Shown here: piece by piece, positions 27,281 through 41,000 of the stretch
Position numbering within the stretch: position 1 is the first letter of the stretch
Layout of the letters: each line of letters starts with the position of its first letter
Assembly: GCA_023101725.1 (NCBI GenBank)
Contig: JALJCO010003012.1
Span: 1,109,001-1,173,000 of the forward strand
DNA from: Atherinomorus stipes
Lineage: Eukaryota; Chordata; Actinopteri; Atheriniformes; Atherinidae
Length of the DNA stretch: 64,000 nucleotides
Reading direction: 5' to 3'
Program-made: the position numbers and the translations under genes
The notes under the pieces: generated by a model
Seen by the model: the letters and a program-made list of their open reading frames with translations, nothing else
What the model was told of the DNA's origin: nothing
Database searches by the model: none

Positions 27281-30200
27281 ATTTACAGCTTCAGGACTCT
27301 GTTAGTATGAGCTGTTTTGCAGCTTTTATTGTCTCAAAATTGGACCAGACAAGTTTTTAAACACCTCTTCAACACAACCTGAGAGTAGAAAATTAACAGT
27401 ATTCAGATAGTCCTGCCATTCTATCATACTTTTAACTGCATACTAATTACACTGGTCAAGTTTTTTTTTTTTTTTCCAGGTTTGCCTCTATTTTCATTTT
27501 AAAGGTACGTGAATAGTTTGGCCCTTTCCCACCATTTTATTATTTAGGCTCTGTGCTGGTACTTCAGCTTCTCCAAATTGGGGGTCTGCCAACAACTATC
27601 CGCTGTACAGTAGATGACCATGGCATGTATCTCTTTTAAACCCACTTTAAACAAATGGAACTATGCCTTTAAAACTTTATTTTATTATTATGTCCAAGAC
27701 TATTTGTGGACCATAATGTCCATAAATGAAGTTGATTTAACTACATGAGCGCTTATCTACTAAAAGATCTTGATTAAAAGCCATTGGCTGATGATTAAAA
27801 TGAATTAATTACCACTTGTGGACTTGAATTTCAGCTATAAAATTTTTCTCCAGCCTTGAATTTAAGTGTTGTCCTCAGCTTTTGAATTGCCAGTCCTCAT
27901 CTCATTTACTGATTAAACAATAATGAGAGTGTCTCTAATCAAGCATCTGCCTTTGCTGTGATGAAGAAAAACAAGATTTCCTGGAAGTCTCAGACACCAA
28001 CACCTCTGTTAAAAACTGTAGACAAACACCTGATTTTTGGTCACATTTTCTCTTCATCACCCACACTTGCACAAGCCTAACAGTTGAGCGCTTGTGTCCA
28101 GGAGAGACTTATAGAAGATCTTTGTACTGCAGGCCTGCTCCTTGAGAGAACGTGGTGTGTGGGTGTTTTGGTTGTTTGTGGTTCAAGGGGGAATAAATGA
28201 CTGGCTAAAAGAGAGGGCATAAAGAAGCTCGTCTCAACCCACCGGCAAGGTTATGTTATGCTCATGAGGTGCATGCAAGTCATCCGCTAAAAACGTGTGA
28301 AGCCGGAGAAATGCTTTCCTTATCAAAATAGGCCTTTTTAAATGATGAATAGTCAACAGTGCAGTCATTTTTTAGGGTGAAAGAACATTTAGTTCCTTAA
28401 TGTGTGCATCATTCTGCAGTTGATGTCTTCAGAATATTTAAAAGAACCGTTTTTGGGCAGTTTAGTCAAATAAACTCAGCCTTCATTTATGTGTGCTAAG
28501 GAGCTTCTCACTTAGTCTTATTGAAATGTAACAGAGACGTGTTAACCTGTCAGTTTAAATGACATGCACATTCACAGAAAGCCTTCAGTTATCTCACTGC
28601 GATTATCTGTTTGAGGGATTTAGATGTTTCTTTTGATGCCTTGTTGATCTCGTGCAGTCGAATGTGCAAGTGATTGCTTTGCTGATAAACAATTTTATGC
28701 ATGTCTGAATATCACATCACATGACTGTATATCACAGAATGTGGATATATTTATAAGAACAACTGTTTTGTTTTTTTGTTTTTTTAATTGCCATCAGCAG
28801 TTTTTCTTGGTGTTTGACAGTATTTTTGCATTTCAGCAGCAGTTGTGTTGTGTATTATCTTCAAAGTTAACATTAATATTTTTTCTTCCTTTTGACTGAA
28901 TAAAATGAGGCTCACTGGTCCCATAGTGTTCAATAAATATTTATATAAATGAGTATTTTTATTGAGTTCATAACACAGTAGTCTGAATATATGACAAAAT
29001 TAAAAGACAAAAAAGAGATAACGGAGATTATACTGATAAATGTAAAGGACAGAGATGTTGCAACTTGCTTACAGCATTGTTTTGGTTAATCGTGATTATT
29101 TTGACTCTGTTAGGTAGAATTACTTAAAACTGAATTCATTGTCCTTTAAATATTGGCTCCCCCCTTTTTTTAATGGAAACAAATGCTTATTTTGTTTTTT
29201 TTCTCATTTATTCAGCTGAAAATATTTCCCTGAACAGTGTTTGAACTGCTGGGTGATTGATTGGGGTATAAAGTGGAGCATGAAGCAATTTTGAATACAG
29301 AGTAAATCGGTTATTGATCAGGTGAGGCATTGAGAAAGATGCTATTGATTATGTGGGATGTAGCAGGATGAAATGGTATTTGAAACTATTTCACATTAAA
29401 GAGCTATTGGGGATACCATCTTCTGTTTCTTGTGTATTTTTTTCTTAGCCCTTCTTCCAAATTATTTCTGATGATAATTATTGTTTGCGATGGTACACCG
29501 ATAAAAATGATAGCACCAAGTGTAATTTATTTATTTATTTATTTAATTCAGAAGTACTTTTTAAATGATTTTTCCTTCCTGAAGACATGTTCCCTTCAGT
29601 TTTTCTTTGCACTTCATCTCTACAATTATTTTTAAATGTTGAATCTTACATACTTGAGCCAAGATCTTGTTAATCACTGAAGATTGAGATTACCCGTTAC
29701 TCTGCTGTTTCTGACTCCAAGGCAGCTTCTCAAAAAAGTCAAACTGTTTTGGAAAGTAGCCAAGAAAATTTCTCCAAGTGCAGTTTTGAGGTATTTGCAT
29801 TGGCTGTATCGGCTTTGGTGGGAGACAAGCTACCTAACGACCTATCACAGCTTTCCTCCTGGTCAGCTGGTTATTGACCATTTCCATTTAAATCTCCTTA
29901 ATACTTCATATTTACAGGATTTTCTGTTTAATTTCAATATAAGCATCTTTACACACTGAAGTCTTACACAAAATAGTGGGATTTACATTTTATATGCCAG
30001 TGAGTTCCTTGCAGCTCTCACAAGTAGCTTGTCATGCATTTGCACCTCTTGCATGGTTTGGTGAGTCATAGTAATACCTTAATCAGATGCACTGAACAAA
30101 CTCACAATTTAAATTTTCACAAGCCAACATTTTTCTACCAGATTTTCAAGCTGAACTACTACAAGTAATGGAGTGAATTTAACACTAAGACTGGTGAAAG

Positions 30201-31699
30201 TTCAAACAAATCTCTGAAAGAGTTGACGTGACTGTCACCGTCCCAGCAGGAGACTGAAACCATAGAAATGAAGTGCCACAGGAGAGCAGAGCACCCAGCT
30301 GCAGGGTGTAGATGAAGGTATAATAATCATGATACACACTGGGACTGTTGTTCCCTTTTTGTTCCATGCCAGGTGATGTCAGCAAGCTGATGTTATTAAA
30401 AGAGATCTCCATTGCGAAATATTTGAGCATATGAGCACTACAGATGACAAAATTAGAAAAGCCTTACATATACCTTGGTGATCACAAATGTTTTTCTCTC
30501 AGGTGAACAGATCCAACACAGACAGATGCTGCCTGCTTGTGCTATAAATACAACACTGTAGCGACACCAACATTCTTTAACATAACTTTACAGAGTTAAA
30601 TACAACACCACACCTATTAGTTCCCTATTTTAGGGGGTCACACTAAGACCAAGTTTATATTTTTGGTTTGGCTTTGTTCTTTGTATGATTCAGCTCAAAT
30701 CGATGACACAAAATGATTTTTCCTACAGATTTTAATTTATTTGCCATTAGATGAAGCTGTTGCACAAATGTTCCCAAACAGCTGCATGACTGGAGTAAAG
30801 AAGACAATTTAAACCTTTATTATAAGCTGGTGGCTGAGGAAATAATGTGGCTTAACAGAGGTTGTTTTCAAAGTAGTTCATCTCAGAATTATTCTAAAAA
30901 TGATCATGCTAAATGTAAGCCATGTGCCTCAATCACTTTATCACCTCATTTGAACCCAGTCTGCCTCATTGGCCTGAGTGTTAAATTCCCCTGTTGGTTT
31001 TACAGCCGTGATGCTTCAAATAACATGACTGTGCTAGCACTTAAAGGCTGGTTTTCCCCATGGCTGCCATAAATCAAACCTTGAATTTTTTTTTTTACAT
31101 CTAGGGGATTTTTCTTTTTTTTTTTTTTTTGCTTGTTTCAATTTTCTTTTTCAGTACTGTCTCAAGCAGATTTAAGTGGTCTCGTATATTCAGTTAAACA
31201 GAAATAGACATAATAGACGAAACATAGCTGATTACTTTAAATATTTGTATTCTTCTCCCATAAAACTTGAACTGTATTTATATATTTATTTGTTTATTTG
31301 CCTACTATTTAGCTGGGAAAGTACAAATGAAACGTGAATAATTAAAAAAAATATGTAACTAAATGATTAAATTATTACTACTATGATAAATATGATCAAT
31401 AAAAACAAAAAAGAATCGGATACATTAAAGAATAGCAAATTAAAAGTAAAACTAAAAGGCTTTCTTTTTATTTAAGCTTTAAAAAGCTCTATTTATTTTT
31501 CTAAAATATTCTATAAATAGCATATTCAGCTGAATTTGAAAAACACAAGATAAAAAGCAATAAATAAACAAATAGTGACCAAGTCATGAATCTTAAGACA
31601 TGAATAAGAGAAGGGGTTGGGTCCAGGAGGATTAATCTCTTACTTGAATACAAGTCTACACGCGCACACACACGCTCACACAGAGGTCCCAGTTGCGTC

Positions 31700-32171
31700 T
31701 AATCGGATTAGGTGACTATGGGTTAACAGGCTCGCGTCTCTCCGCCCTGCATGGGACTGCCGTGTGCGCAGTTTTTTTTACTTTCAGCAGAGCCCCTTCT
31801 GAAAATTCCCACATCCTCTCCGGTCGTTGCCCCCCCCCGAAACGGATAATTCACCAAACGTGCTTTCGTTTCCAGGACGCGCGACTGTAAATTCCCCTTC
31901 TTCCTGGGACGTTTATGGCTCAGCGGGGTAAAAATCAACTCTTTTCCGAAAAATGACTGATGGTTAGACAGAATCTCGCAACATGCTCAATTAGTGTTGC
32001 GTATGAAACCAAAGACCCAGGGGTTTGTGTAAGTACACGCTCGTGTGCGATGTAAGACTTTCTGTTTTTTGGCTCTACACTTTGTTGTCTCCGAGAGACA
32101 GTCACATGCTCGCGCCCCGTGTGCCAGGCTGCACTCTACCCCGCGGACTGAGCCCGAGGCTCCGGGGTTAG
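31700..32171 (+). promoter_or_regulatory. ankrd33b promoter / 5' UTR, CpG-rich
   Basis: A sharp rise in GC and CpG just before the ankrd33b start (ctcgcgccccgtg, ccccgcggactgagcccg), against an AT-rich spacer to the left. The transcription start is not visible. The 5' UTR runs to 32171. Confidence 0.55.
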
Positions 32172-35100
32172 ATGGTGCTGATCACGGACGACAGGGATGG
32201 AGGAGGCGTCCCGTCGGTCCGCGTCATACAGCTCCAGCAGCAGAGGAAAGCCGCGGCAAACATCGGCCAAGTCCACCCGACGATAAACGAGGAACCTCTG
32301 TCCGCCTATGAGGAAGACTACCATGGGTCGTGTGAGGAGGACAGCGAGGGAAGCGATGACAGTGACGACTTTGAAGAAGTTGACTTTGAGGACTTGGATG
32401 ACTGTCGGAGTATCCTGTCGGACGACTCCTTCTATCCACCGGATGATGCGTTCGCGGACTCGGAGCGCACCCCGTCCCCGGAGAGCCCGGAGCCGCTGTC
32501 CTTTTTCAGGGCATGCTGCACAAACAACGCGGCTGTCGTCCGGATAATGATACGGCATGGTGTCAAAGAGGAGGAGGTCAAGGAAAGTGACCGGAATAAC
32601 AGGGTATGAAGCATCTTTCTGCACCATTTAACTTTGCACAAGTAACTTTGGGAACAGTTGCTGCAAGTTTGGAATAGTCTCTCGCGCAGCTCATAGTGGG
32701 TGCACGAGTTTAGGAACATTAAATATCGTTTTATATCAGTAAGTTGCTAAACTTAGGTAGAGAAAGTCTGATTTTTTTTCCCCACTAAGCAACGCAACAT
32801 GTGTAATTAAAGAGCATCAGATTCAGAAGGTATTGAAATAATTAAGGCTAAGCCTGCCACACTGGCTTACTTACCTGTTCCCAGGCCAGTGAAAAGTATC
32901 TGGTCTGACCTCTATTTAATGCACGCCATGAGTATGCCAAGGCTGTTAACTTGCAGTGCTTTGTATTCAGCAATTTAATTGCTGGTCTCACCAAGCTGCA
33001 TTTTAAGTGTTTACTCATGATCTTTTCCCACACAACATAAAAACTTCTACTGGGATCCAGCACACATGGCAGAACTCAGTTTAGGGGCAAATACTTGAAG
33101 AAATCATATTCGGAAGATCTAAGCATCCTTTCCGTTGAGGTCATCCAAGCATCAGGAGCATTTAATGTTGAGTATAGCATAAAAATGTATCTGACTGCTT
33201 TAATTTGTCTGGAAAAGGCCAAAACAGAAGCCCCCAAATCCATGAATCCAACAGAATGACCTTCAATCCTGTTGTAGCTGTCGCCCAGGTCGACAAGATA
33301 AATGGTTATGATGATGAAATACCGGATTAGTTTTAATTAGAACACATCTCAGCTACTTTTTTACCCTGCATTGCTGTTGTATTTCACACATGCATCATTT
33401 CTGTAGGTGTGTTATCAAAGCCCAGAGTGCATGTCCAAACCTCTACAAAAAACAGTTTTCTGTCTGCAGCTTGGATTTCAAACAAAAAGTTTGGATCCCT
33501 GCAAGTGTCTGTTTGTGGCCAAAACAAATAATTTCTCTCTAATTATAGCAAATTTTGCAATTTTCCTCTGGGATAAATAGATCACAATATTTTTATTAGC
33601 ACCCTTTAGCTATGGGCCGGCTTTATGGGGCTTTGTCAATCTGTTTTGTCACAGTTTTGATGACTGACAGATGCTTCATTCCAATCACTGTGTATTTTCA
33701 TCTTTTTAAAATCTTTTTTTAATTGCTTAGCCTCTTCCAAACTGTTTTTGTGACAGACCAGTAGCTTTGTATGACAGACCATGCGATGCATCAGTTCAGC
33801 TTTCTGTCTGAGTCATCAGATTCTCATCAGCACTAATGTTAAAGACATATCCCATGATTCCACTCTGCTTGACAATGTCAAAGCTACAACTTTTATTATC
33901 ATCTCTTACTTCATTTCTCTCCTTAATACTCTATGTTTAAATTGTATGGTTATTAATGAGAAAATGTGAAAAAGGGATAAAAAAAAACAGAAGATGTTTT
34001 CAACATATCTTAAAGGTGATGCTAAAACTTTTTCATCAAAACAATTTTATTTAAAAAATATATATATATCCACAGAACGTCTAGAGGGGTGCAGAATAAA
34101 AGTATTAATTTTACTAGGGATGCACGATATAATCGGCCCCCTATCGGTATCGGCCTATATCGGCCTTAAAACTTAATATCGGACATCAGCCAACCCACGA
34201 TATTTAAACGATCAGGCCGCTGTTTTTAAAGTCTAAATAAAACCAAAAAACTTTGCCTTCTTCAAAAACTTTTTTTAAAACAGATTTTAAAACTTCTAAA
34301 GACTAGGGGGAAAAAATTGATACACTGAAATATCGTGATATTTTCATATGCTGATATCATATTGACATTTAAAAACGTGGTATCGTTCTATTTACTATTT
34401 TATTTTTCTAACAAAATCTCGTGAGAGTTTGTAACAGAACGATGAAATCTTGCGATATTTCATTGGTCTGTTACGAAATCTCGCGAGAATTCATGAAAAT
34501 TTCACAGTATTATCATATGCTGATATCATATTGACATTTAACATTTAAGAATCTATTTTACGAACAGAATCATGCGAGAATTCATGAAATATCACAAGAA
34601 TTTGTAATTAAATATCGCAAAAATTTGTTAGTAAAATAGATCGATGCCGTGTTTTTAAATATCGATTGATATCGGCATATGAAAATATCGCAATATTTCA
34701 GTGTATTGATATTTTTTCCCACCCCTATTTTCCAAAGTGTCGGAAATGGATAACAAAACTGCTATTTGCAATGACTGCTTATTTTTTTCAGCTTTGATAT
34801 CAGTATTAATATTGGTTATCCGGCACATGAGTTTTAAAATATCAGCATATCGGATATCGGCCAAAATTCCAATTTTGTGCATCCCTAAATTTTACCCCAA
34901 ATTTTTATAGCATATAAATAATTGTTTAATCAATTTTGACGGGTCTAAAAAGTAAATATTTACATCTGATCCTCACCTTTAGCATTAGCTCTGGAGTTCC
35001 TAGCTCAATTGCTATGCGTAGAAAAAGCACCTTCCTTGCCTTACATTTCTCACATTCAAGCAGGCAAAAAACCAATCAGGATGAGGGTGATGTTGCTAAT

Positions 35101-38065
35101 GCTAACTCAGTAAGCGAGTTTTAGTGCGCCACCTGTTGGTGGGGAGAAATAAAACTTGTAGCTGTCACCTTTAAAAATATATATTTTTATTTCATTATTA
35201 TGTTGCTTTTTACGAGTCCAGTGAATGAGTACGCTGCATTTGTTTAATTATGTCCTTATTAAATGACACAAACATGCATGACTGCACATAAACACACAGA
35301 ATGCTGCACAAATAAGTAAAAGGGGACTAAAGGCAAATATGTTCACACTTGAAAGCAAGCCTAAGATAAATGCTTGCATACATTGGGTGTGTGTGTTCTT
35401 GAGGATTATTCTGGTATAAACTGTGATCTGGTGAGAACCAGTTATTTAAATGGGGACCAAACCCTGGTTCTGATGACACAAATAGTCATTTGGGTGCAAG
35501 GTGTGAACTGAAGATAGGTTGAAGCGAAAGGGTGCGTTTGAGACAATGGGCGGGGAAGAGAGGGAGAATCATGTTTTTATCTAGATGAGTAGGATATGGC
35601 CGAGTAATGTCCTGTGACCTTGGGGACATATGTATGCTTCAAGACACAATGCAGGTTAGGTTGCACGGCCAACGCACACACATCCTGATGCAGATGTCAA
35701 CATCCTAATAATAGCAGACAGCCGACAAAGTGGTGTGTGAGACAAAGGCAGGTGTTTACGGGTCTGAATATGAACACATACGTACAGCTTGCATGGTTTC
35801 CTCTTCCCTCATCCGTAGGTTCGGAGTAAATTTACAGTTCAATGATTTGTTAATCTTGAAAAAACAAAGAATTCTATATTTATGTTATATTTGCCATATT
35901 TAGAGTTATTTTATTGTAAATAAAGCGTACTGATGCACTGTTCAGCAGCCAAGAACTAAATTTAGTTACTGTAAAACCCCGTTTCCACCCAGGGGCCTGG
36001 GTCAGGTGGGTTTTGGTACAGATATGTTGATTTTACGTCGTGTCCCCACAGCAACATGTACCCTTACCCTGGAGGCGGAGTATTGACTGGATAGCGCTGC
36101 TACGTGACATCATCACTGTGTGATGCCTTTAACCAAAGCAACACAACCACACGAGGCTGAAACAGAGGGGTCATCCTTGCTTTGTTTCTATGTCGGGTCG
36201 TGCAGGAAGTGACATATTTTTTCAACCAATAAACAGATTGCAGTGTGTTAAGCTCCGCCTTTTTGGTCCAGAAGGGTTAGATCAGTACCTCTATGGACAG
36301 GTCCCAAATAACTAAGACGGGTTGTGTCAGATATAAGGGGATCCTTCCCAGTTATTACCTGCAGGGACGCAGAAAACTGTGGACCGACCCGACCCAACCA
36401 GACCCAGAACCACTGGTGGAAACGGGGCTTAAGTCTCAGATTTTTTTTTTTTTTTACCTAACATGAATATGCATCAGCTCACGATTTTACAATTTTCATG
36501 CTTATATCTTAATTCCCAAATACCATAGATGTGTAAAATCACATGAACACCCCTCACAGGTCTTAAATTTTACTTAGATTTGTCAAAACTGATTTATTAA
36601 TGCAAAGAGATTGAATTAACTCAGTTTCTTTTGTTTGTTTTTACACATTAATACAGAAACAACAAGGTTATGACTCATGCTGTATTCAAAATCTGAATTT
36701 GGTATGATCTTGGTCAGAGGAGGAGCGGATGCTGGACATGTAGGTAACTTATCACAGCGGAGAATAAAATCCACTAAAACCCACTTTATCCTCTTTATTT
36801 ATGACCCATTTGATGTATCAGATAACTTCGTTTGCTGTCATGGTTCAGACATGATCTGTGATGTAAAGTGACGATATTGAAGAATCTTCTCGATTAAATA
36901 ATCGTGGGATTTAATTAGAGATGCACTGATCTGATACCCGGATCAGATATCGGTTCTGATTCTGTCGAATTGGCTGGATTGGATATCAGATGAATGAGAC
37001 CAATCCAGCATTCCGATCCACTCATTTCTTTTCTTTTTTTTTTTTTAATCAATATTGTACATTTTAAAATATCTGTTTGCAGTTAACTTTACATGGAAGT
37101 GTTATTTATTTCTTTTTGCTGCTAATCTACACTTTATTTGTTGATAACTAATAAGTACATTTATGTGTGTTAATGTGTTAACTTTTTTTTTTTAACAAGG
37201 CTAAATGTTCATGTCAGGCCTGATTCATTACATGGGTTTATTCTTTCAACAGTAGTATGAGATCACTATCGGGTATCTGCCAATACACTCAGCCCAGGAT
37301 GGTATCGGTATCAGACTGGATTTGAAAACACTGGATTGGTGCATCTCTAGATTTAATCCCACGATTAATTGTGAAAGTAAATAATTGCGACATCCCTATG
37401 AGAGGGGAGCTGCAATGATTTCAGTTCATATTTTTATTTTCTTTATTCATGGTTTATTTCATTCATGGTTTACATAACTGCAATCAACACAACATGGCTT
37501 ATCATTATACACCACAAATGAAAAGTAGCAGGAAATATTAGATAGCTTCTTAACACGCATCTCAGCTGCACAATATCGGATACCACTAGTGATGCACAAT
37601 ATTGGAATTTTGCCCGATATTGATATGCCAATGTTTTAAAACTAATGTGGCCAATAACCGATATCGATACTGATACCAATATTAAAGCTGAAAAAATAAG
37701 CAGTGATTGCAAATAGCAGTTTTGTTATCTGTTTCCGACACTGAAAAATAGGGGTTGGAAAAAATATTGGTACCCTGAAATATCGCAATATTTTCATATG
37801 CCAATGTCAAATTGATATTTAAAAATGTGATATTGATCTATTTTACTAACAAATCTCACAAGATTTCATCGTTCTGTTACAAAATCTCGTGATGTTTCGA
37901 GAATTCTCGCGAGATTTCATAACAGAACGATGAAATATCGCGAGATTTTGTTACTAAAATAGATTGATACTGTGTTACTGTGTGCAATATTTCAGTGTAT
38001 TGATATTTTTCCCACCCCTAGTCTTTAGATGTTTTAAAGTCTGTGAAAAGAAGTTTTTGCAGAAG

Positions 38066-38096
<31 letters not shown>

Positions 38097-41000
38097 CTGT
38101 AGAAACAGCGGGCTGATCGGTTAAATATCGGGGGGTGGCCGATGTCCGATACTCACTTTTAAGGCCGATATAGGCCGATACCAGTAGGGGGCCAATTATA
38201 TCGTGCATCCCTAAATATCACTCCCATCTTTTCAGTTTGAAGAGATCAAATGCTTTGTTGTTTTAATCAGTGGGAGGCAGCGGTGCAGGTCCTGTGTTTA
38301 GTGAACACATACAGCCCAGATAATGTGACCATATGCATCCTGGACCAGACTGATCCAGAGATTTCTGATGTCACTGCATCAGTGGTGCATTTACATATTT
38401 ACTCTGAACTGCCCACTTGTGACTGGATCTTTGTTGGTGGATGTTAAATCTAAGTATGAACAGAGCCACTGTTTCCCTGAACAATGCTCTTAATATTCTT
38501 TAGACTGAACTGGAGAGCAGAACAGGATATGCAGATGCAGATAAGAGCCAGCCTGCCCAGTTTAATGACATCAGTGGAAGCTTTTTCTCTTATTATTTCT
38601 GCTTATTAGCTTATTTTTGCACTTATCTTTTTAGGGATGCTTGACTGCTGAAATTTTAGTGCTGTGCACAAGCAGTAATAACTTCCTGCACGTTTAGGAA
38701 GCCTTTTCAGACTGTTGCCAATCTGCTGTGTTTCGGGTCACCCTGTCAAAACTATTTTCATTACACTTCATACTGCCAAGTGAAACCTTTAGAGTAATGA
38801 TATTAATTAAATATTTGCATTCTGTGGAGCAAATTCAGTGGGAAAAGTAATGAAAAACTGTGTGACATGTAAGTAGGTGTATCTAATCTCCTAGAATATA
38901 CGTAGATTATTGCAGAATAATTACATCTAAGGCTGCTTTCAGAGTCATTGTATCCTTATTGCTGTGACTTAAAAGTGATTGATTTCAGTAAAATATTGGC
39001 AGACGTCTCATGAATAAAAGGTTATTCCCTTTTTGAGTTTTGATTATTCTCACATGCGTGTTAATATCACCTATAAACTTAACATTATATCCACATCTGA
39101 TCCCGTTTAGGTAGTGTGTGCTCCCTTTGGGGTGAATTAAGTTTCCACACTTACAGTAAAACTCAAGAGACACATAAACACTGGATCCAATCAGATTAAA
39201 TTAGGCCTAAGTCTCACTGTTACCACGCACTGTTTCCACACATAGACATCTACAGAAATCTTTTTTTTCTTTTGTTAATGGGTTGGGATTAGAAGCCAAA
39301 TATATGACTGATACAGAACTATATGCTTGAGCCGTGCCTGCCAAGACAACAGCCAGCAAAGTCCACCACAGCGTGTCCAACAAACCGAAAGATCATCTGA
39401 CTAACACACAGATCGACCAACTGGCCAACAGGCAGAAAGACTAAATGAGGCATAGGCAGATAGAAACAGAAATCTGGCACTGCAGATGGTAGCGAGCACA
39501 ATGCTGCTAGCAAATACAGACGAGTGGAAAAATCAAAGCGACAGTCATACACATCTGATTTGATACAGCCTTGTAAAAGCTCAGCTGCAGACAGAAAGAC
39601 ATTTAACAGGGTAGTTATTGATGGAAATGTGGCCCAGTGTATCTGTGCCAGGGGTGCCACAGATGTATACGATCGAGGGTAATCTAGAGTGTGTTTGGAT
39701 GCACTTGTGTGCTTGTTCCTGAACGGAAAGATGTTCTGTCAAATGGGAAATGAATGCAACGTAATTTATGCAGCCTGCAAAGATGCAGCCCGTCTTCTTG
39801 GATTTAGCTGAGGCCAATGCCCATGTTTAAATAAAAAAAAAAAGAGGAAAGGGAAAGTTTTCATGGAGGAAACAACAAAAGCAACGGTAGAAGAAGAAAG
39901 CAGCAGTCCAGTTGCTCTTATGTTACAGAGGTTTCTTCTCATAGTGTGTAAAGGCTTGCTTTTCCTGCCTAGGTTTCCAATGCAAGCAGATTGAAACACA
40001 TCACATAGAAACATCGGCTGTTTAGTGGAGTAATAAGGACATAGGGACAGGACTAAAATTGATTATTGGTTATTGTCTATTTTAAGAGTAACAGCGCTTA
40101 ACATATAGATCCTGAGGTATGAGTACAGTGACACGTGTATCTATTGGCTATATTGATATTTCTTTAGTTATGTTGTGTACTATATTGTGTTTGATCCTCT
40201 TTGGAGCCAGTTTAGCATTCCCACATGAAATGTAGATTGACTGTTAGGTTCCCCCCCCTCCCCCTCTCCCTGTGTCATTCTGACTGATAAGGCTAAGCCT
40301 TTCTATTCCTAGCTCTGGATATTCCCCAGATTACTTAGGGTTTGCATCTTTGTGTGTCTGTTACTTTGTGTCTGTGTGTTTGTGTGGAGCAATGATTAGT
40401 TCAGCCTGAGTTTTTGTGGTTGTGTGTGCAGTTGTTTGCAAGAGTAGCATCTAACTTTGAAAATGCAAGCTGTACATAAATTGCTGAGAAGCCGCTGCTG
40501 TTTTTTTTTTGTTAGGACTTGCTCACATATTTAATTGAAATTTTGTAGCACTATACGGGCACTTATAGCAGGACAGGTATGAATGTAAACATGCAGGGTT
40601 GTACAGGATGTTCCCTGCCTCTTGTCTCATGGCAGCTGGGATACTCTGCCCTACAAAGCCAAAGAGCAGTAACTACATATTTGGTCAAAATTAAGTTTTT
40701 ACTGAAAATGCCCTTTTTAACACCTCCTTTATCTTGTAACAGAACCACTTGCTCCTACTTTGTCCCATTTCAGAGAAATCACTAAGTCAATGACAAATCT
40801 ACAACATGTTTGAATGGGCAGCGTTAAACTTTGAAGCCTTTTTTCTCAGTTTCAATGTTAGCGTAGTTACTGCTCTTTGGCTTTGTAGGGCAGTACTGCT
40901 TATTATGAACCTGAAACAGGACGAAGCAGCTAACAGGATAAAGCACGGTTTAATGAACTATCTACAACTGCTTGCTTTAAGAGACAACATCTCTATAAAT

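Noticed and set aside
29684..29959. 91-aa frame in the ropn1l-ankrd33b spacer
   Set aside because: No domain or flanking splice signals; AT-rich spacer.
32136..32627. 163-aa open frame on the minus strand
   Set aside because: It is the antisense shadow of ankrd33b exon 1; the plus-strand frame has the family match and a splice donor.
34300..34730. CRISPR-like array of short repeats (ATCTCGCGAGA/ATATCG words)
   Set aside because: The words are irregularly spaced palindromes inside a hAT-like element in a vertebrate genome.
39319..39660. 113-aa minus-strand frame in ankrd33b intron 1
   Set aside because: No recognisable motif, no splice pattern, no codon signature; most likely chance.
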